A DNA stretch of 40,699 bases, from the NCBI GenBank assembly GCA_902826485.1, contig CADEEZ010000013.1, positions 1-40,699 of the forward strand, in the 5' to 3' direction. Position numbers and translations under genes: made by a program. The number at the start of each line of letters is the position of its first letter. The first letter of the stretch is position 1. This document shows, one piece after another, positions 16,439 to 24,587 of the stretch. The stretch is from an uncultured Gammaproteobacteria bacterium. Lineage in GTDB: Bacteria > Pseudomonadota > Gammaproteobacteria > Berkiellales > Berkiellaceae. The notes beneath the pieces were generated by a model. The model saw only the letters and a list, made by a program, of their open reading frames with translations. It had not been told where the DNA came from and made no database searches.

Positions 16439-17287
16439 TTAATCGTCAGACCGTAATAATTCGTTTAAACTGGTTTTTGCCCGTGTTTGGCTATCTACTT
16501 TTTTGACAATCACAGCACAATATAAATTATATAACTTATTTTTGCTGGGTAGGCTGCCTGCTACCACAACCGATCCTTCTGGTACTCTGCCGTAAGTTAT
16601 TTCACCCGTGTGACGATCGTAAATTTTCGTGCTTTGTCCAATATACACACCCATGGATATCACACAGTTATCTTCAACAATTACGCCCTCAACGATTTCG
16701 GAACGCGCACCAATAAAACAATTGTCGCCAATAATGGTTGGGTTAGCTTGAAGAGGTTCTAACACGCCGCCGATACCTACGCCACCGGACAGATGTACAT
16801 TTTTACCAATTTGCGCACAGGAACCCACGGTTGCCCAAGTATCTACCATACTGCCTTCACCTATATAAGCGCCGATATTTACATAGGAGGGCATCAGCAC
16901 CACATTTTTGCCAATATAAGTACCTCGACGTACTGTTGCAGGGGGAACAATTCTAATACCCGCTTGGTGAAAATCTTCCTGCGTATAATCGGTATATTTT
17001 AGAGGCACTTTGTCATAAAATTGGGTAAAACCAGAAGGGATAATTTGATTATCATAGACTCTAAAAGAAAGCAGCACGGCTTGTTTGAGCCATTGGGCTG
17101 TTTCCCATTGGTTAGGGTCAGATGAGCTAGGAGAAGCGATTCTTAGGGCGCCAGATTCTAATTGGCTAAGTATCCAATCTAAAGCCGATTTAAGGGCTGA
17201 AGGCGCGTTGGTTGGATTAAGGGCGTTTCTTGCTTCCCACCCCTGTGAAACTAATTTTTGTACTGTGTTTATATCAAAATTTTGCAT
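16439..17287 (-). CDS. dapD: Tetrahydrodipicolinate N-succinyltransferase DapD
   Basis: 282 aa, close to the usual 274. An N-terminal helical domain is followed by left-handed beta-helix hexapeptide repeats (about 110-230; for example [10 protein letters not shown] and C-F-I-G-A-R-S-E). DapD transfers succinyl from succinyl-CoA to tetrahydrodipicolinate, the first step of the succinylase branch of lysine/mDAP synthesis. It lies directly upstream of dapE on the same strand. No strong ribosome site is visible before the ATG, but the N-terminal sequence agrees with the family start. Confidence 0.96.
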   Translation of the reverse strand: MQNFDINTVQKLVSQGWEARNALNPTNAPSALKSALDWILSQLESGALRIASPSSSDPNQWETAQWLKQAVLLSFRVYDNQIIPSGFTQFYDKVPLKYTDYTQEDFHQAGIRIVPPATVRRGTYIGKNVVLMPSYVNIGAYIGEGSMVDTWATVGSCAQIGKNVHLSGGVGIGGVLEPLQANPTIIGDNCFIGARSEIVEGVIVEDNCVISMGVYIGQSTKIYDRHTGEITYGRVPEGSVVVAGSLPSKNKLYNLYCAVIVKKVDSQTRAKTSLNELLRSDD

Positions 17288-17375
17288 GCCACTAAACCAA
17301 CTTAATTAATTTGTTTTAAATTTTAGGTTAACTTAGCAGGAAGACGTTTAAAAATATAGATCTTAACTAGGAAAG

Positions 17376-17843
17376 TTACACCTTGAAAGGGTGTTTCTTA
17401 GTGTCTATTTCCGAATCCGCCTTTATCTTAAGATGAGCGTTAAGCGGTGGGAAACTTTCTTTATGTAGGTTATGTGCATTCCACATAGCGGTGACTCTAT
17501 AACTATTGTTGTTTATTTCATTTTCATTTTTAGAAGAACGTTTATTAAAACTGTTAAATAGTTTGTCGATGCCGTCATCAAGAGCACAATAGCTTAATTG
17601 CCATTGATGAAAACTAAATTGTTCAGTTCTAACGCTACTTATATTCTCAAAACTCTTCAGTAATTTTCTTAATCCATGAAGTAAAGTAATCCTCGTTTTT
17701 ACTTTTATGATTGCATCATAATCTACTGCAGGGTCCAGTCTTTTGAACCGATCGACATCCGTTTGAAAAAGTTCATTTGTCTTATATTGTGCCCAAGTAA
17801 GCCGAATAGTGTTTTCTTCATTCAGAATTAATTCGTAGTACAT
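17376..17843 (-). CDS. Unknown protein, 'MYYE' paralogue family, member 1
   Basis: 155 aa, not recognised. It begins M-Y-Y-E-L-I-L-N and shares with the next gene upstream a C-terminal pattern: ID.LF..FNKRS..N......SYR..AM.N.H.LHKE....LN. The protein is soluble, helical-looking and lacks a signal peptide. It is the last of six small genes on the minus strand. Upstream the sequence reads AAGG...TTACTATAAATATG, very like the region before member 2, pointing to gene duplication including the translation start. Function is unknown; a secreted Dot/Icm substrate is one possibility, based only on the kind of genome. Confidence 0.65.
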   Translation of the reverse strand: MYYELILNEENTIRLTWAQYKTNELFQTDVDRFKRLDPAVDYDAIIKVKTRITLLHGLRKLLKSFENISSVRTEQFSFHQWQLSYCALDDGIDKLFNSFNKRSSKNENEINNNSYRVTAMWNAHNLHKESFPPLNAHLKIKADSEIDTKKHPFKV

Positions 17844-17892
17844 ATTTATAGTAAGCCTTATGATTCAAGATTTTGAGCGTTTTATTTATGAC

Positions 17893-18348
17893 TTAAAGTT
17901 TTTGTTTCTGTGATTTAGCTTCGAAACTTGGGTTAAGCATCGCCAAATTTTCTTTATGAAGCTCATGGCTATTTCGCATAGCGCCAATCCTATAACTAAA
18001 GTTTAGGGCTTTGTTTTGATAAGATCTTTTATTAAATTTAGAGAATAAATTATCGATATCCAGATGATAGTTTAGATAATTTGTACGAAGAGAATGAAAT
18101 TCATTCTGGTCTATTATAATAACGGGCTTAGTTTTAAATGATTCTAATAAATTTTTTAATGTTAGAAAAAATGCACAGCCTTGGCTTAAATGTGCCAATT
18201 CTTCTAATTGATCCCCCTCAGAGGGATCCATCACATCAGCTAAATGCCAATATTCTTGCATAATTTCTTTATGCAGTGTGTTCGCCCCTTTTTGGGCGAG
18301 TTTAAGCAATTCTTTTCTGGAATCATTAAGAATGAGTTCATAATACAT
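17893..18348 (-). CDS. Unknown protein, 'MYYE' paralogue family, member 2
   Basis: 151 aa, starting M-Y-Y-E-L-I-L-N-D. It is the closest relative of member 1: both carry the FNKRS and SYR..AM.N.H.LHKE motifs at the same spacing, near residues 100-135. A Glu/His-rich stretch (F-H-S-L-R-T-N-Y-L) precedes the shared core. No signal peptide or membrane segment. AAGG about ten bases before the ATG can serve as the ribosome site. It is 49 bp from member 1 and likely cotranscribed with it. I do not recognise a domain. Confidence 0.65.
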   Translation of the reverse strand: MYYELILNDSRKELLKLAQKGANTLHKEIMQEYWHLADVMDPSEGDQLEELAHLSQGCAFFLTLKNLLESFKTKPVIIIDQNEFHSLRTNYLNYHLDIDNLFSKFNKRSYQNKALNFSYRIGAMRNSHELHKENLAMLNPSFEAKSQKQKL

Positions 18349-18446
18349 TAATAGTAAACCTTCTGACTATTCTGGGTGACCCATGGTACCACATAGAGAG
18401 TTTATAAGATAGCTAAATAATATTTGAACAGTTGGTTAGGGGTTGG

Positions 18447-18869
18447 CTAGCTGAGTTGAAAGACTCTAGACTTAATTTGTTCTTTATCCGCTGGCTTAGT
18501 TTCAGGAAGGGTAGGTGTTATGGTTGTTGGAATTCTCATATTTTGCGTTTTTCTATAGTTATATAACAAAGCGTCTTTTAAATAATTAGAATTGTCTATT
18601 TGGCTTTTATCTGAATTTTTAGAAAAACACATAAATAATTTATCAATATTTGTATGAATACATAGGTATTTTGTTCGATATTTATGAAATTCAGCTTCTT
18701 CAAATATGAAACTTTGTCCAATTTCAATAGAATACAACAGCTGAATTAAATCACCAAGACTGTCTTTAGATGTGTCATCAGGGGCGTCTGCGTATAATGC
18801 ATCAGCCGCATCTTGGGCTTTTACTAATATTGTTTTATTTTTTTCATTATATATAAATTCATAAAACAT
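18447..18869 (-). CDS. Unknown protein, 'MYYE' paralogue family, divergent member 3
   Basis: 140 aa, starting M-F-Y-E-F-I-Y-N-E. It keeps the N-terminal motif and the EFH..RT.YL..H..ID.LF..F.K.S core of members 1 and 2, but the C-terminal SYR...LHKE part has decayed and is replaced by a Pro/Thr-rich tail (T-T-I-T-P-T-L-P-E-T). It lies 33 bp after the 210-aa gene and probably shares its transcript. Function unknown; the pattern of one conserved core with a variable tail suggests ongoing diversification. Confidence 0.6.
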   Translation of the reverse strand: MFYEFIYNEKNKTILVKAQDAADALYADAPDDTSKDSLGDLIQLLYSIEIGQSFIFEEAEFHKYRTKYLCIHTNIDKLFMCFSKNSDKSQIDNSNYLKDALLYNYRKTQNMRIPTTITPTLPETKPADKEQIKSRVFQLS

Positions 18870-18902
18870 CGTGTCTTCAACCTCTTTGAGAGATAATTAG
18901 CA

Positions 18903-19535
18903 TTAAATTTTACAGGGTACTTGTTTTGGCCCGTACGGCAAATCGTCGATCTCTAAATCAAAAAACATTTCATGATTTGCATCACTATTTTTAGCTGAGA
19001 AATAAGCTGAGTCGTCATCTGAGCTAGAATTTGAATAGATAGTCGAAGTTGTACTTATATTTTCAGTTGATTTTGCTTTAGGGATAACAGCATTCGAAGC
19101 AATTGGTGTATAAAAACTATAGGGATCTTCTTTCACATTATAATTATAGGGAATAAAAGGTTTATCAAACTCCAGATCTTCGAAACTGAATTTTTTTTGT
19201 TTTTTAGTAAGGGGTAGGGGAGCCCGAAATATCATGGTTTTATTCCCCTCGCATTCACGATAGCTGTCTCCAGTTTTTGTGAGAACAACGCTGAAATCTT
19301 CTGGAAAAGGTTCAATATTTTTACTGATCCACTCTGCAAATCCTGGCATGAAGACGCTGTCTTTGGAAAATTTAAAGTACTCAGGCTGGAAGATATCGAT
19401 TTGTCTAAAGGTGCTGTCTAAATGTTTTGTAAATTCTTGCATAAATGTTAGGTAATGATTCTTATCACTTCTTGAGTAAAAAAATTCGTGTATATATTGC
19501 TTAGTTTTTTCAAATTGTTTTGGAGTATATGACAT
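18903..19535 (-). CDS. Unknown protein, 'MSY' paralogue family, member 1
   Basis: 210 aa, not recognised. The N-terminal 100 residues are clearly related to the 272-aa protein upstream: M-S-Y, then Q.E.TK.(I/Y)I..FF.S.S, later IF.P..F.F, WIS.NI..FPEDFSV.LT..G.S. The C-terminal half is unrelated and Ser/Asp-rich (N-S-S-S-D-D-D-S-A-Y-F-S), probably disordered. No signal peptide. The start codon is preceded by TAAGTAGGTAGTTGA, nearly identical to the leader of the paralogue. A conserved folded N-terminus with a variable disordered tail is a layout often seen in effectors, but this is inference. Confidence 0.65.
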   Translation of the reverse strand: MSYTPKQFEKTKQYIHEFFYSRSDKNHYLTFMQEFTKHLDSTFRQIDIFQPEYFKFSKDSVFMPGFAEWISKNIEPFPEDFSVVLTKTGDSYRECEGNKTMIFRAPLPLTKKQKKFSFEDLEFDKPFIPYNYNVKEDPYSFYTPIASNAVIPKAKSTENISTTSTIYSNSSSDDDSAYFSAKNSDANHEMFFDLEIDDLPYGPKQVPCKI

Positions 19536-19539
19536 TCAA

Positions 19540-19546
19540 CTACCTA
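19540..19546 (-). promoter_or_regulatory. TAGGTAG element before the 210-aa MSY gene
   Basis: TAGGTAG, four bases before the ATG, in the shared leader TAGGTAGTTGAATG that is identical upstream of the 272-aa paralogue. Confidence 0.45.
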
Positions 19547-19679
19547 CTTATTACTGCTTACTATATGAATAGTTAGAAAGTGGGGATATTAGTTAAATTG
19601 CTTTGAAGTGTAAAGATCTGAATATAAAAAAAGATTAATAGCTAACTTATTTCTTCGTTGTAGAATCTAAATTGCTGGA

Positions 19680-19700
19680 TACCGCGGACAAGCCGCGGTA
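19680..19700. repeat. CCGCGG palindrome (dispersed-repeat-like)
   Basis: TACCGCGG-ACAAG-CCGCGGTA: an 8-bp stem with a 5-base loop, in the 208-bp gap between the 210-aa gene and the small secreted protein. Its GC content is far above its surroundings. The form resembles small dispersed palindromes of Legionellales/Rickettsiales genomes, from memory only; only one copy is in this window. The rest of this gap is AT-rich and shows no coding. Confidence 0.75.
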
Positions 19701-19743
19701 CGTAGAGAAAACAAAAGGCGAAGGGGTATATTCTAGAGCAAGA

Positions 19744-20166
19744 TTAATTAACGCTTTTTTGATGATTACGTTTTTTATAGCAAGTGATTTTTAACTCATT
19801 TTTGCTATGCGATAAATAACCTTCGCACACTTCATTTTTTTTGGCATCATCTTGTATTTGCACTACATTCATGTTGATTGATTTGTAATGAACATGCTTA
19901 GGCATGGTAAATTCAAATTCGCCTTGTTCATTTGTTTTAAAGGCTTGATGTCCTTGTGGGATGCCATTTGAAAATAATCTCACTTTAATGTCAGCATTAT
20001 TGAGTGAAAGATCTTTCATCGGGGAATTTTTTGAATAAACTAATCGATATTGTTTTACATTTGGGTCTGATTTTTTTTGTACTTCTTCATCAGCGGCAAA
20101 TAAAACGGGGCTTGCGCAGAGTAATACTGCACTTAATGCCAGGCAAGGCGTGCTGCACATTTTCAT
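19744..20166 (-). CDS. Small secreted protein with beta-rich domain, unknown
   Basis: 140 aa. A signal peptide (about 1-24, cleaved after L-F-A-A) is followed by a domain of alternating hydrophobic residues (D-I-K-V-R-L-F-S-N-G-I-P and Q-G-E-F-E-F-T-M-P) that looks like an Ig- or transthyretin-like beta sandwich of the carboxypeptidase-regulatory type. Two cysteines near the C-terminus (around 118 and 131) could form a disulfide. The tail is Lys/His-rich. A good ribosome site (AGGAAAGAG) precedes the ATG at 20166. It lies between the two MSY paralogues and is the only exported protein of the island. Fold and function are tentative. Confidence 0.65.
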   Translation of the reverse strand: MKMCSTPCLALSAVLLCASPVLFAADEEVQKKSDPNVKQYRLVYSKNSPMKDLSLNNADIKVRLFSNGIPQGHQAFKTNEQGEFEFTMPKHVHYKSINMNVVQIQDDAKKNEVCEGYLSHSKNELKITCYKKRNHQKSVN

Positions 20167-20287
20167 ATCTCTTTCCTCTTGGTGATCCGGTTATGTATGA
20201 CGACTAGGACATTTGTCGGCAAGAGATCACCAGAAGATGAGCTATTTTTAAAAAATAAAAATGAGGAGATACAACAAAAACGACAAG

Positions 20288-21106
20288 CTATTTTATACTG
20301 AGACTGCTTTTGGTTTGACTTTCTAGCGCTTCCATCCAATCAGCTTCAAAAAAGAAATTAGCGTTATTTGGGTCGAGTTTTGGCGTGCTAAAAATGTCGT
20401 CTAGATTTCGATTTTGCGTTATTTTGTTTTTATATGTTTGAACTTGTGAAAAAGAGGAATATGCGTGACCAGATAATTTTTTCTTATAAGTAGGCACATA
20501 GATTGCGCCTGCTGACCCTGTAACGTATTTAGGATTATCGCCAATACAATGGGCATTATTCATTTCTGGACTCATTGAATTAATCAATATTTTTTTTAGT
20601 GTAAAAACATTTTCTTCATTATAAAAAAAAGAAGGTTGTTCAGGTATGTTTTTATCTTGACTTTCGTATAAAGAGAGACTATTTGATTTGGGCGTATCTG
20701 AAGAGCTGGAAGTTTTTGACATAGGATTAGAGCTGAAATTTGAATCCGCACTAGAAGCATCTGTTGAGAATGATTTTTTTTCATGAATTTGAGGTGGAGT
20801 GTCGTAAATAATAGTTGTTTGACCCCCAATGATGCCAAAACTATTTCCTTCACTTGTTAAAGTAACACTAAAGTCTTCTGGAAAATCCAATATGTTTTCA
20901 CTGATCCAGGTGATCAAATATTCGTCTTTTTTATTGGTTTGGCAAAAGGTAAAACTATCTGGGTTAAAAATTTTAAGTTCTTTTAAGACGCGAGCGATAT
21001 GCCCTTTAAATTTTTCTAATAGATCATCAGAAGATTTGGATTTTGAGACAAAAAAGTCAATAATAAAAGCTTTAGTGGCTTCTAACTGCGCATCACTGTA
21101 TGACAT
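20288..21106 (-). CDS. Unknown protein, 'MSY' paralogue family, member 2
   Basis: 272 aa, paralogous over its first 100 residues with the 210-aa protein (shared WISENI..FPEDFSV.LT..G.S). The middle (about 110-155) is a Ser-rich low-complexity linker; the last 100 residues contain an additional region without clear relatives here (Y-V-T-G-S-A-G-A-I-Y-V-P). No signal peptide or membrane segment. The leader TAGGTAGTTGAATG is identical to that of the paralogue. It is the first gene of the minus-strand island. Function unknown. Confidence 0.65.
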   Translation of the reverse strand: MSYSDAQLEATKAFIIDFFVSKSKSSDDLLEKFKGHIARVLKELKIFNPDSFTFCQTNKKDEYLITWISENILDFPEDFSVTLTSEGNSFGIIGGQTTIIYDTPPQIHEKKSFSTDASSADSNFSSNPMSKTSSSSDTPKSNSLSLYESQDKNIPEQPSFFYNEENVFTLKKILINSMSPEMNNAHCIGDNPKYVTGSAGAIYVPTYKKKLSGHAYSSFSQVQTYKNKITQNRNLDDIFSTPKLDPNNANFFFEADWMEALESQTKSSLSIK

Positions 21107-21110
21107 TCAA

Positions 21111-21117
21111 CTACCTA
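21111..21117 (-). promoter_or_regulatory. TAGGTAG element before the 272-aa MSY gene
   Basis: TAGGTAG, four bases before the ATG; identical in sequence and spacing to the element before the 210-aa paralogue. Confidence 0.45.
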
Positions 21118-21218
21118 TTAAAAAAAGTCAGTAAAGCGGTATATATTAATTAAAGTGTTGTGCTCAGTAAAGATTTTTCCAAAAATAAGTCGAATAACAA
21201 ACATCAAAGGGAGCTGAA

Positions 21219-22130
21219 ATGCCTCGTCTTAAAGCCTTAATTACACGCAATATACCTGATGTAGCAAAACAATTACTTTCGACAAACTATCAAGTAGACA
21301 CGCTCTCGGAAGGATTAACCTTAGAAAAATGGCAAGAAGTGGTGCAATCTTATGATGCGGTGTTATCGGTGGTGTATGATAAGTTGACCCCCGAAATTTT
21401 AAATAGCGCCACACGTCTCAAAATTATTTCTAATTATGCCATTGGCTTAGATAATATTGATTTACCTACAGCCAAGTTAAAAAATATCGCCGTGTATAAT
21501 TTACCTGATATTGTCACCGATTCTACTGCAGATTTGACACTGGGGTTATTATTGACGTTAGCCCGTAATATCATACCTGCTACAGAATATGTCAGAAAAG
21601 GACAATGGGACAAGGGCGATTTATTTGCGTTTTGTGGTCAAGAATTACGCGGTAAAACTTTGGGGATTATTGGCTTTGGTCGTATTGGTCAAGCGGTTGC
21701 AGCCAGAGCAAGTGCGTTTGGGATGAACATTATTTTTTATGCCCGAAAGCCCGTTATGACATCGCAGGCAAAACAAGTGAGCTTTGATGCCTTAATTCAA
21801 AGCAGTGATTTTATCAGTTTGCATATTCCGGGCAGCGCTGAAAATGTGAAGTTAATTAACGAAAAAGTACTACAACAGATGAAACCCACGGCGACTTTAT
21901 TAAATTTAGCCAGAGGCACAGTGGTAGACACGCAGGCTTTATATCAGGCTTTAAAAAATAATACGATAAGTGCAGCAGGATTAGATGTAACGGACCCTGA
22001 GCCGTTAAGAGACCATCCTATCGCCCAGCTACCCAATTGTTTGATTGTGCCACATATTGGCACCACGACAGATTCCTGTCGATATGAAATGGCCCGACAA
22101 GCGGCCCTTAATATTTTGAACCACAGATAA
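21219..22130 (+). CDS. D-isomer-specific 2-hydroxyacid dehydrogenase (glyoxylate/hydroxypyruvate reductase-like)
   Basis: 303 aa with AAAGGGAG before the ATG. The NAD(P)-binding motif is G152-F-G-R-I-G157 and the catalytic triad of the family is present as R232 (L-A-R-G-T), E261 (D-P-E-P-L) and H279 (V-P-H-I-G-T). It reduces a 2-keto acid to the D-2-hydroxy acid in the cytoplasm; glyoxylate, hydroxypyruvate or phosphohydroxypyruvate are all possible. The absence of a C-terminal ACT domain argues against a full-length serine-pathway SerA. It stands alone between two unrelated blocks, and a palindromic repeat pair follows its stop. Confidence 0.9.
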   Translation: MPRLKALITRNIPDVAKQLLSTNYQVDTLSEGLTLEKWQEVVQSYDAVLSVVYDKLTPEILNSATRLKIISNYAIGLDNIDLPTAKLKNIAVYNLPDIVTDSTADLTLGLLLTLARNIIPATEYVRKGQWDKGDLFAFCGQELRGKTLGIIGFGRIGQAVAARASAFGMNIIFYARKPVMTSQAKQVSFDALIQSSDFISLHIPGSAENVKLINEKVLQQMKPTATLLNLARGTVVDTQALYQALKNNTISAAGLDVTDPEPLRDHPIAQLPNCLIVPHIGTTTDSCRYEMARQAALNILNHR

Positions 22131-22146
22131 TACTAACTACTGCTTT

Positions 22147-22166
22147 GGCCGGCACAGAGGACGGCC
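22147..22166. repeat. Dispersed palindrome, copy 2 (inverted, one mismatch)
   Basis: GGCCGGCACAGAGGACGGCC is the reverse complement of copies 1 and 3 with one base changed, which breaks one stem pair. It forms an inverted pair with copy 3 around a 53-bp spacer. Confidence 0.88.
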
Positions 22167-22219
22167 ATTACAAATCAGTGTTTTAAATAAATTTATTAAA
22201 AATGCTGCAATCTGGTAGT

Positions 22220-22239
22220 GGCCGGCCTCTGTGCCGGCC
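22220..22239. repeat. Dispersed palindrome, copy 3
   Basis: GGCCGGCCTCTGTGCCGGCC, identical to copy 1 at 15226. With copy 2 it fills the junction between the convergent dehydrogenase and TonB-receptor genes, like a BIME. No T-run adjoins it, so termination by the usual intrinsic route is unlikely. Confidence 0.88.
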
Positions 22240-22260
22240 AGAATTTCTTCGAGAATACAA

Positions 22261-24435
22261 TCACGCCTTATAACTAATATTCACATAATATGCGCGCGGC
22301 ACATCTGAAGGAATGCGTGGGAACTCTTCTTTGCCTTCGATGTGTTTGCGTTTATTAAGATTTTGTCCAATTAACGCAAGTTCTACATTTTTGGTTGGTT
22401 TAAAGGCTAATCGCACATCGCCTGTTAAATAACCTGGGATAGGGAAAGGAATTTGCGTACCATTGTGTACAATGTCATCTACTGCTTTTAACCAGACATC
22501 CAGCTCCCATTTTTCAGCAAAACTATATTTTGAAAATAACGAGAACGTGTGTCTAGGGGTGTTATTTTCAGAAATAAATAATCCATCCACAAAATTACTG
22601 GTGTCATTTAGTTTAAAGTTTTGATGATAATTGGCATACGCGAGTTTCAGCTCCCACTCTGTAATAGGGTTATACTGTGCACCGATTTCATATCCATACG
22701 TATGGCCATAGGAATTGTTTTGAAAGGCCAGGGGTTGAATAAAAGGAAGGGAAGTCATGATCAAAGGCACTGTTTCATTGGTTCTGAGTTTATCATATTC
22801 ATTATAAAACCCGGCAATATCGATATTTGCTTTTTTCGCAACGCCAAATCGATAGCCGAGTTCATATGATTTAACTTTTTCTGAAACAAAATCTTTTTGG
22901 CCGCTTAACACTATATTGACATTAGGACCAAATCCTCCCCCTGTTGGCATAATTGCCAGAAGGACATTACCATCTTGGTCAACACGCGAAGGGGTTCTCA
23001 CGCCTTGTGTGTAAGAGGCCCACGCCACATTACCTTCTTCTTGAAGCCAAGCAAGCCGCGCACTGGGTTGAACCTCCACCCCGGTGTAATCATTATGTTC
23101 AACTTTAGAGCCAACAGTAAGAATAAGGGTTTTGGGTATAATAGATATTGAATCTTGAATAAACCCAGAGTAGGTGTTTTTGGTAGTCGGGCCGGGGAAA
23201 ACAGCCCATGGGGTATTAATATCGATATCCTTGATCATTCGGAAACCTAAACCAAAACCCAACTCATGAGTTTCATTCAACACATAATTAAGATTGCTAT
23301 CGATGTCGAGTGTTTTTTGTTTTTGAAGTGCAATGAGTTCTTTTCGTTTCGCGACATCATAATAAAGCTGAAGCGCAAAATTTGTTTTGTCATTAATATG
23401 CCTATCCCAGCGACTAGAGATATTCCACCCAGAAGGATCAACTGTTTCTGAAAAAAGTTGCGTATACGGCGGCACAGGGATAGCCAAGGGGCCTATTTGA
23501 TCGATTTTGCCATGGTACCCATCGGCAGATAGGGTAAATTGATTATTTTCATTTTTCCAATCAGCACGCATGCCGGCTCGATTCATATTCCAATCATCGT
23601 GTGCATTTTCATCGAAAATACTTTTAAAGCTGCCTCTATTGAGGTATTTGCCATATAGACGATAAGTGAGTTGTTCGTTGATAGTATCCCCATATCGAAG
23701 GTCGGCAATGCTTTGGTCGTAATTACCTGCAATCAGAGAAGCCAAAAGCCCCTGGGTTTGAGGGCTTTTCTTCGTAATGATATTGATAATACCGTTGACC
23801 GCATTTGCTCCCCAGATAGTACCACCTGGCCCGCGAATAACTTCAATTTGTTGAATATCGGCTAAGGTGACGTCTTGAACTTCCCAATAGACCCCAGAAA
23901 AAGTAGGGTTATAAACCGTTCTACCATCTATCATCACTAACAATTTATTATTAAACCGTCCTGTGTTGCCTCGTATACTCACGGACCATTTATTAGAATC
24001 TAATCTTTGGACAAGTACACCAGGAACCATTCTTAAGGCTTCAGGGACGCTAGTGGCACCAGAACGATGAATATCTTCGGAAGACAATACATAAATAGCA
24101 CTGGGCACTTCTGTACTGCTTTGCACTTTTTTGTTTGCTGAGGTGACATCGACTTTCATGAGGTCTTCAACGCTCAGTGAAGTCAAATCAATGGGCGCCT
24201 TTTCCCCTGCTGTAGCGTCTTCAGTGATTGAACTTAAATCAATGGCCGGTTTTGCCTCTTCGGACGTATTTTCTGTTCCGGCAGCAGTAGCAGGTTTTGC
24301 CTCTGCAGGTGCATCTTCAGTAATCGAACTTAAATCAATGGCAGGTTTTTCAGCCGGTGGCGTATCAGCTTTTGCATAAGAAGCAACAAAAAGTAAAGGT
24401 AAGGCAAATTTTAATAATCCGTTGTTTTTTAACAT
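22261..24435 (-). CDS. TonB-dependent outer-membrane receptor
   Basis: 724 aa. Signal peptide about 1-23 (M-L-K-N-N-G...A-S-Y-A-K-A), then an unusual extension with repeated P-A-I-D-L-S-S-I-T-E-D-A units (residues about 32-90), then a plug domain (A-I-Y-V-L-S-S-E-D-I; R-G-P-G-G-T-I-W-G-A-N-A-V-N-G) and a 22-strand-type barrel reaching the C-terminus. The D-L-T-S-L-S-V-E-D-L-M-K segment before the plug is typical of a receptor group often encoded beside YfiR-like proteins and sensor kinases. It would import or sense a substrate (siderophore, cobalamin, heme or another compound) using TonB energy; the ligand cannot be read. It is divergent from the yfiR-like gene with a 152-bp shared gap. Confidence 0.92.
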   Translation of the reverse strand: MLKNNGLLKFALPLLFVASYAKADTPPAEKPAIDLSSITEDAPAEAKPATAAGTENTSEEAKPAIDLSSITEDATAGEKAPIDLTSLSVEDLMKVDVTSANKKVQSSTEVPSAIYVLSSEDIHRSGATSVPEALRMVPGVLVQRLDSNKWSVSIRGNTGRFNNKLLVMIDGRTVYNPTFSGVYWEVQDVTLADIQQIEVIRGPGGTIWGANAVNGIINIITKKSPQTQGLLASLIAGNYDQSIADLRYGDTINEQLTYRLYGKYLNRGSFKSIFDENAHDDWNMNRAGMRADWKNENNQFTLSADGYHGKIDQIGPLAIPVPPYTQLFSETVDPSGWNISSRWDRHINDKTNFALQLYYDVAKRKELIALQKQKTLDIDSNLNYVLNETHELGFGLGFRMIKDIDINTPWAVFPGPTTKNTYSGFIQDSISIIPKTLILTVGSKVEHNDYTGVEVQPSARLAWLQEEGNVAWASYTQGVRTPSRVDQDGNVLLAIMPTGGGFGPNVNIVLSGQKDFVSEKVKSYELGYRFGVAKKANIDIAGFYNEYDKLRTNETVPLIMTSLPFIQPLAFQNNSYGHTYGYEIGAQYNPITEWELKLAYANYHQNFKLNDTSNFVDGLFISENNTPRHTFSLFSKYSFAEKWELDVWLKAVDDIVHNGTQIPFPIPGYLTGDVRLAFKPTKNVELALIGQNLNKRKHIEGKEEFPRIPSDVPRAYYVNISYKA

Positions 24436-24587
24436 AATATCCTTTAACCATTTTCTTTTAAGAAACTTTAGCTATATCGTAGTAAAAAATTATATAAAAG
24501 TCTAAATTTACAGTAATTTTACCGTTAGTTAGATGGTTGCTATAGTGAAGTTGTGTCTATAGATAATCTTATATATATGTTTAAAAT

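Noticed and set aside
20180..20232. Inverted repeat TGGTGATC...GATCACCA upstream of the small secreted protein, possible operator
   Set aside because: Only 8 bp with a 37-base spacer; expected by chance at this level and partly overlapping the leader. No second site supports it.
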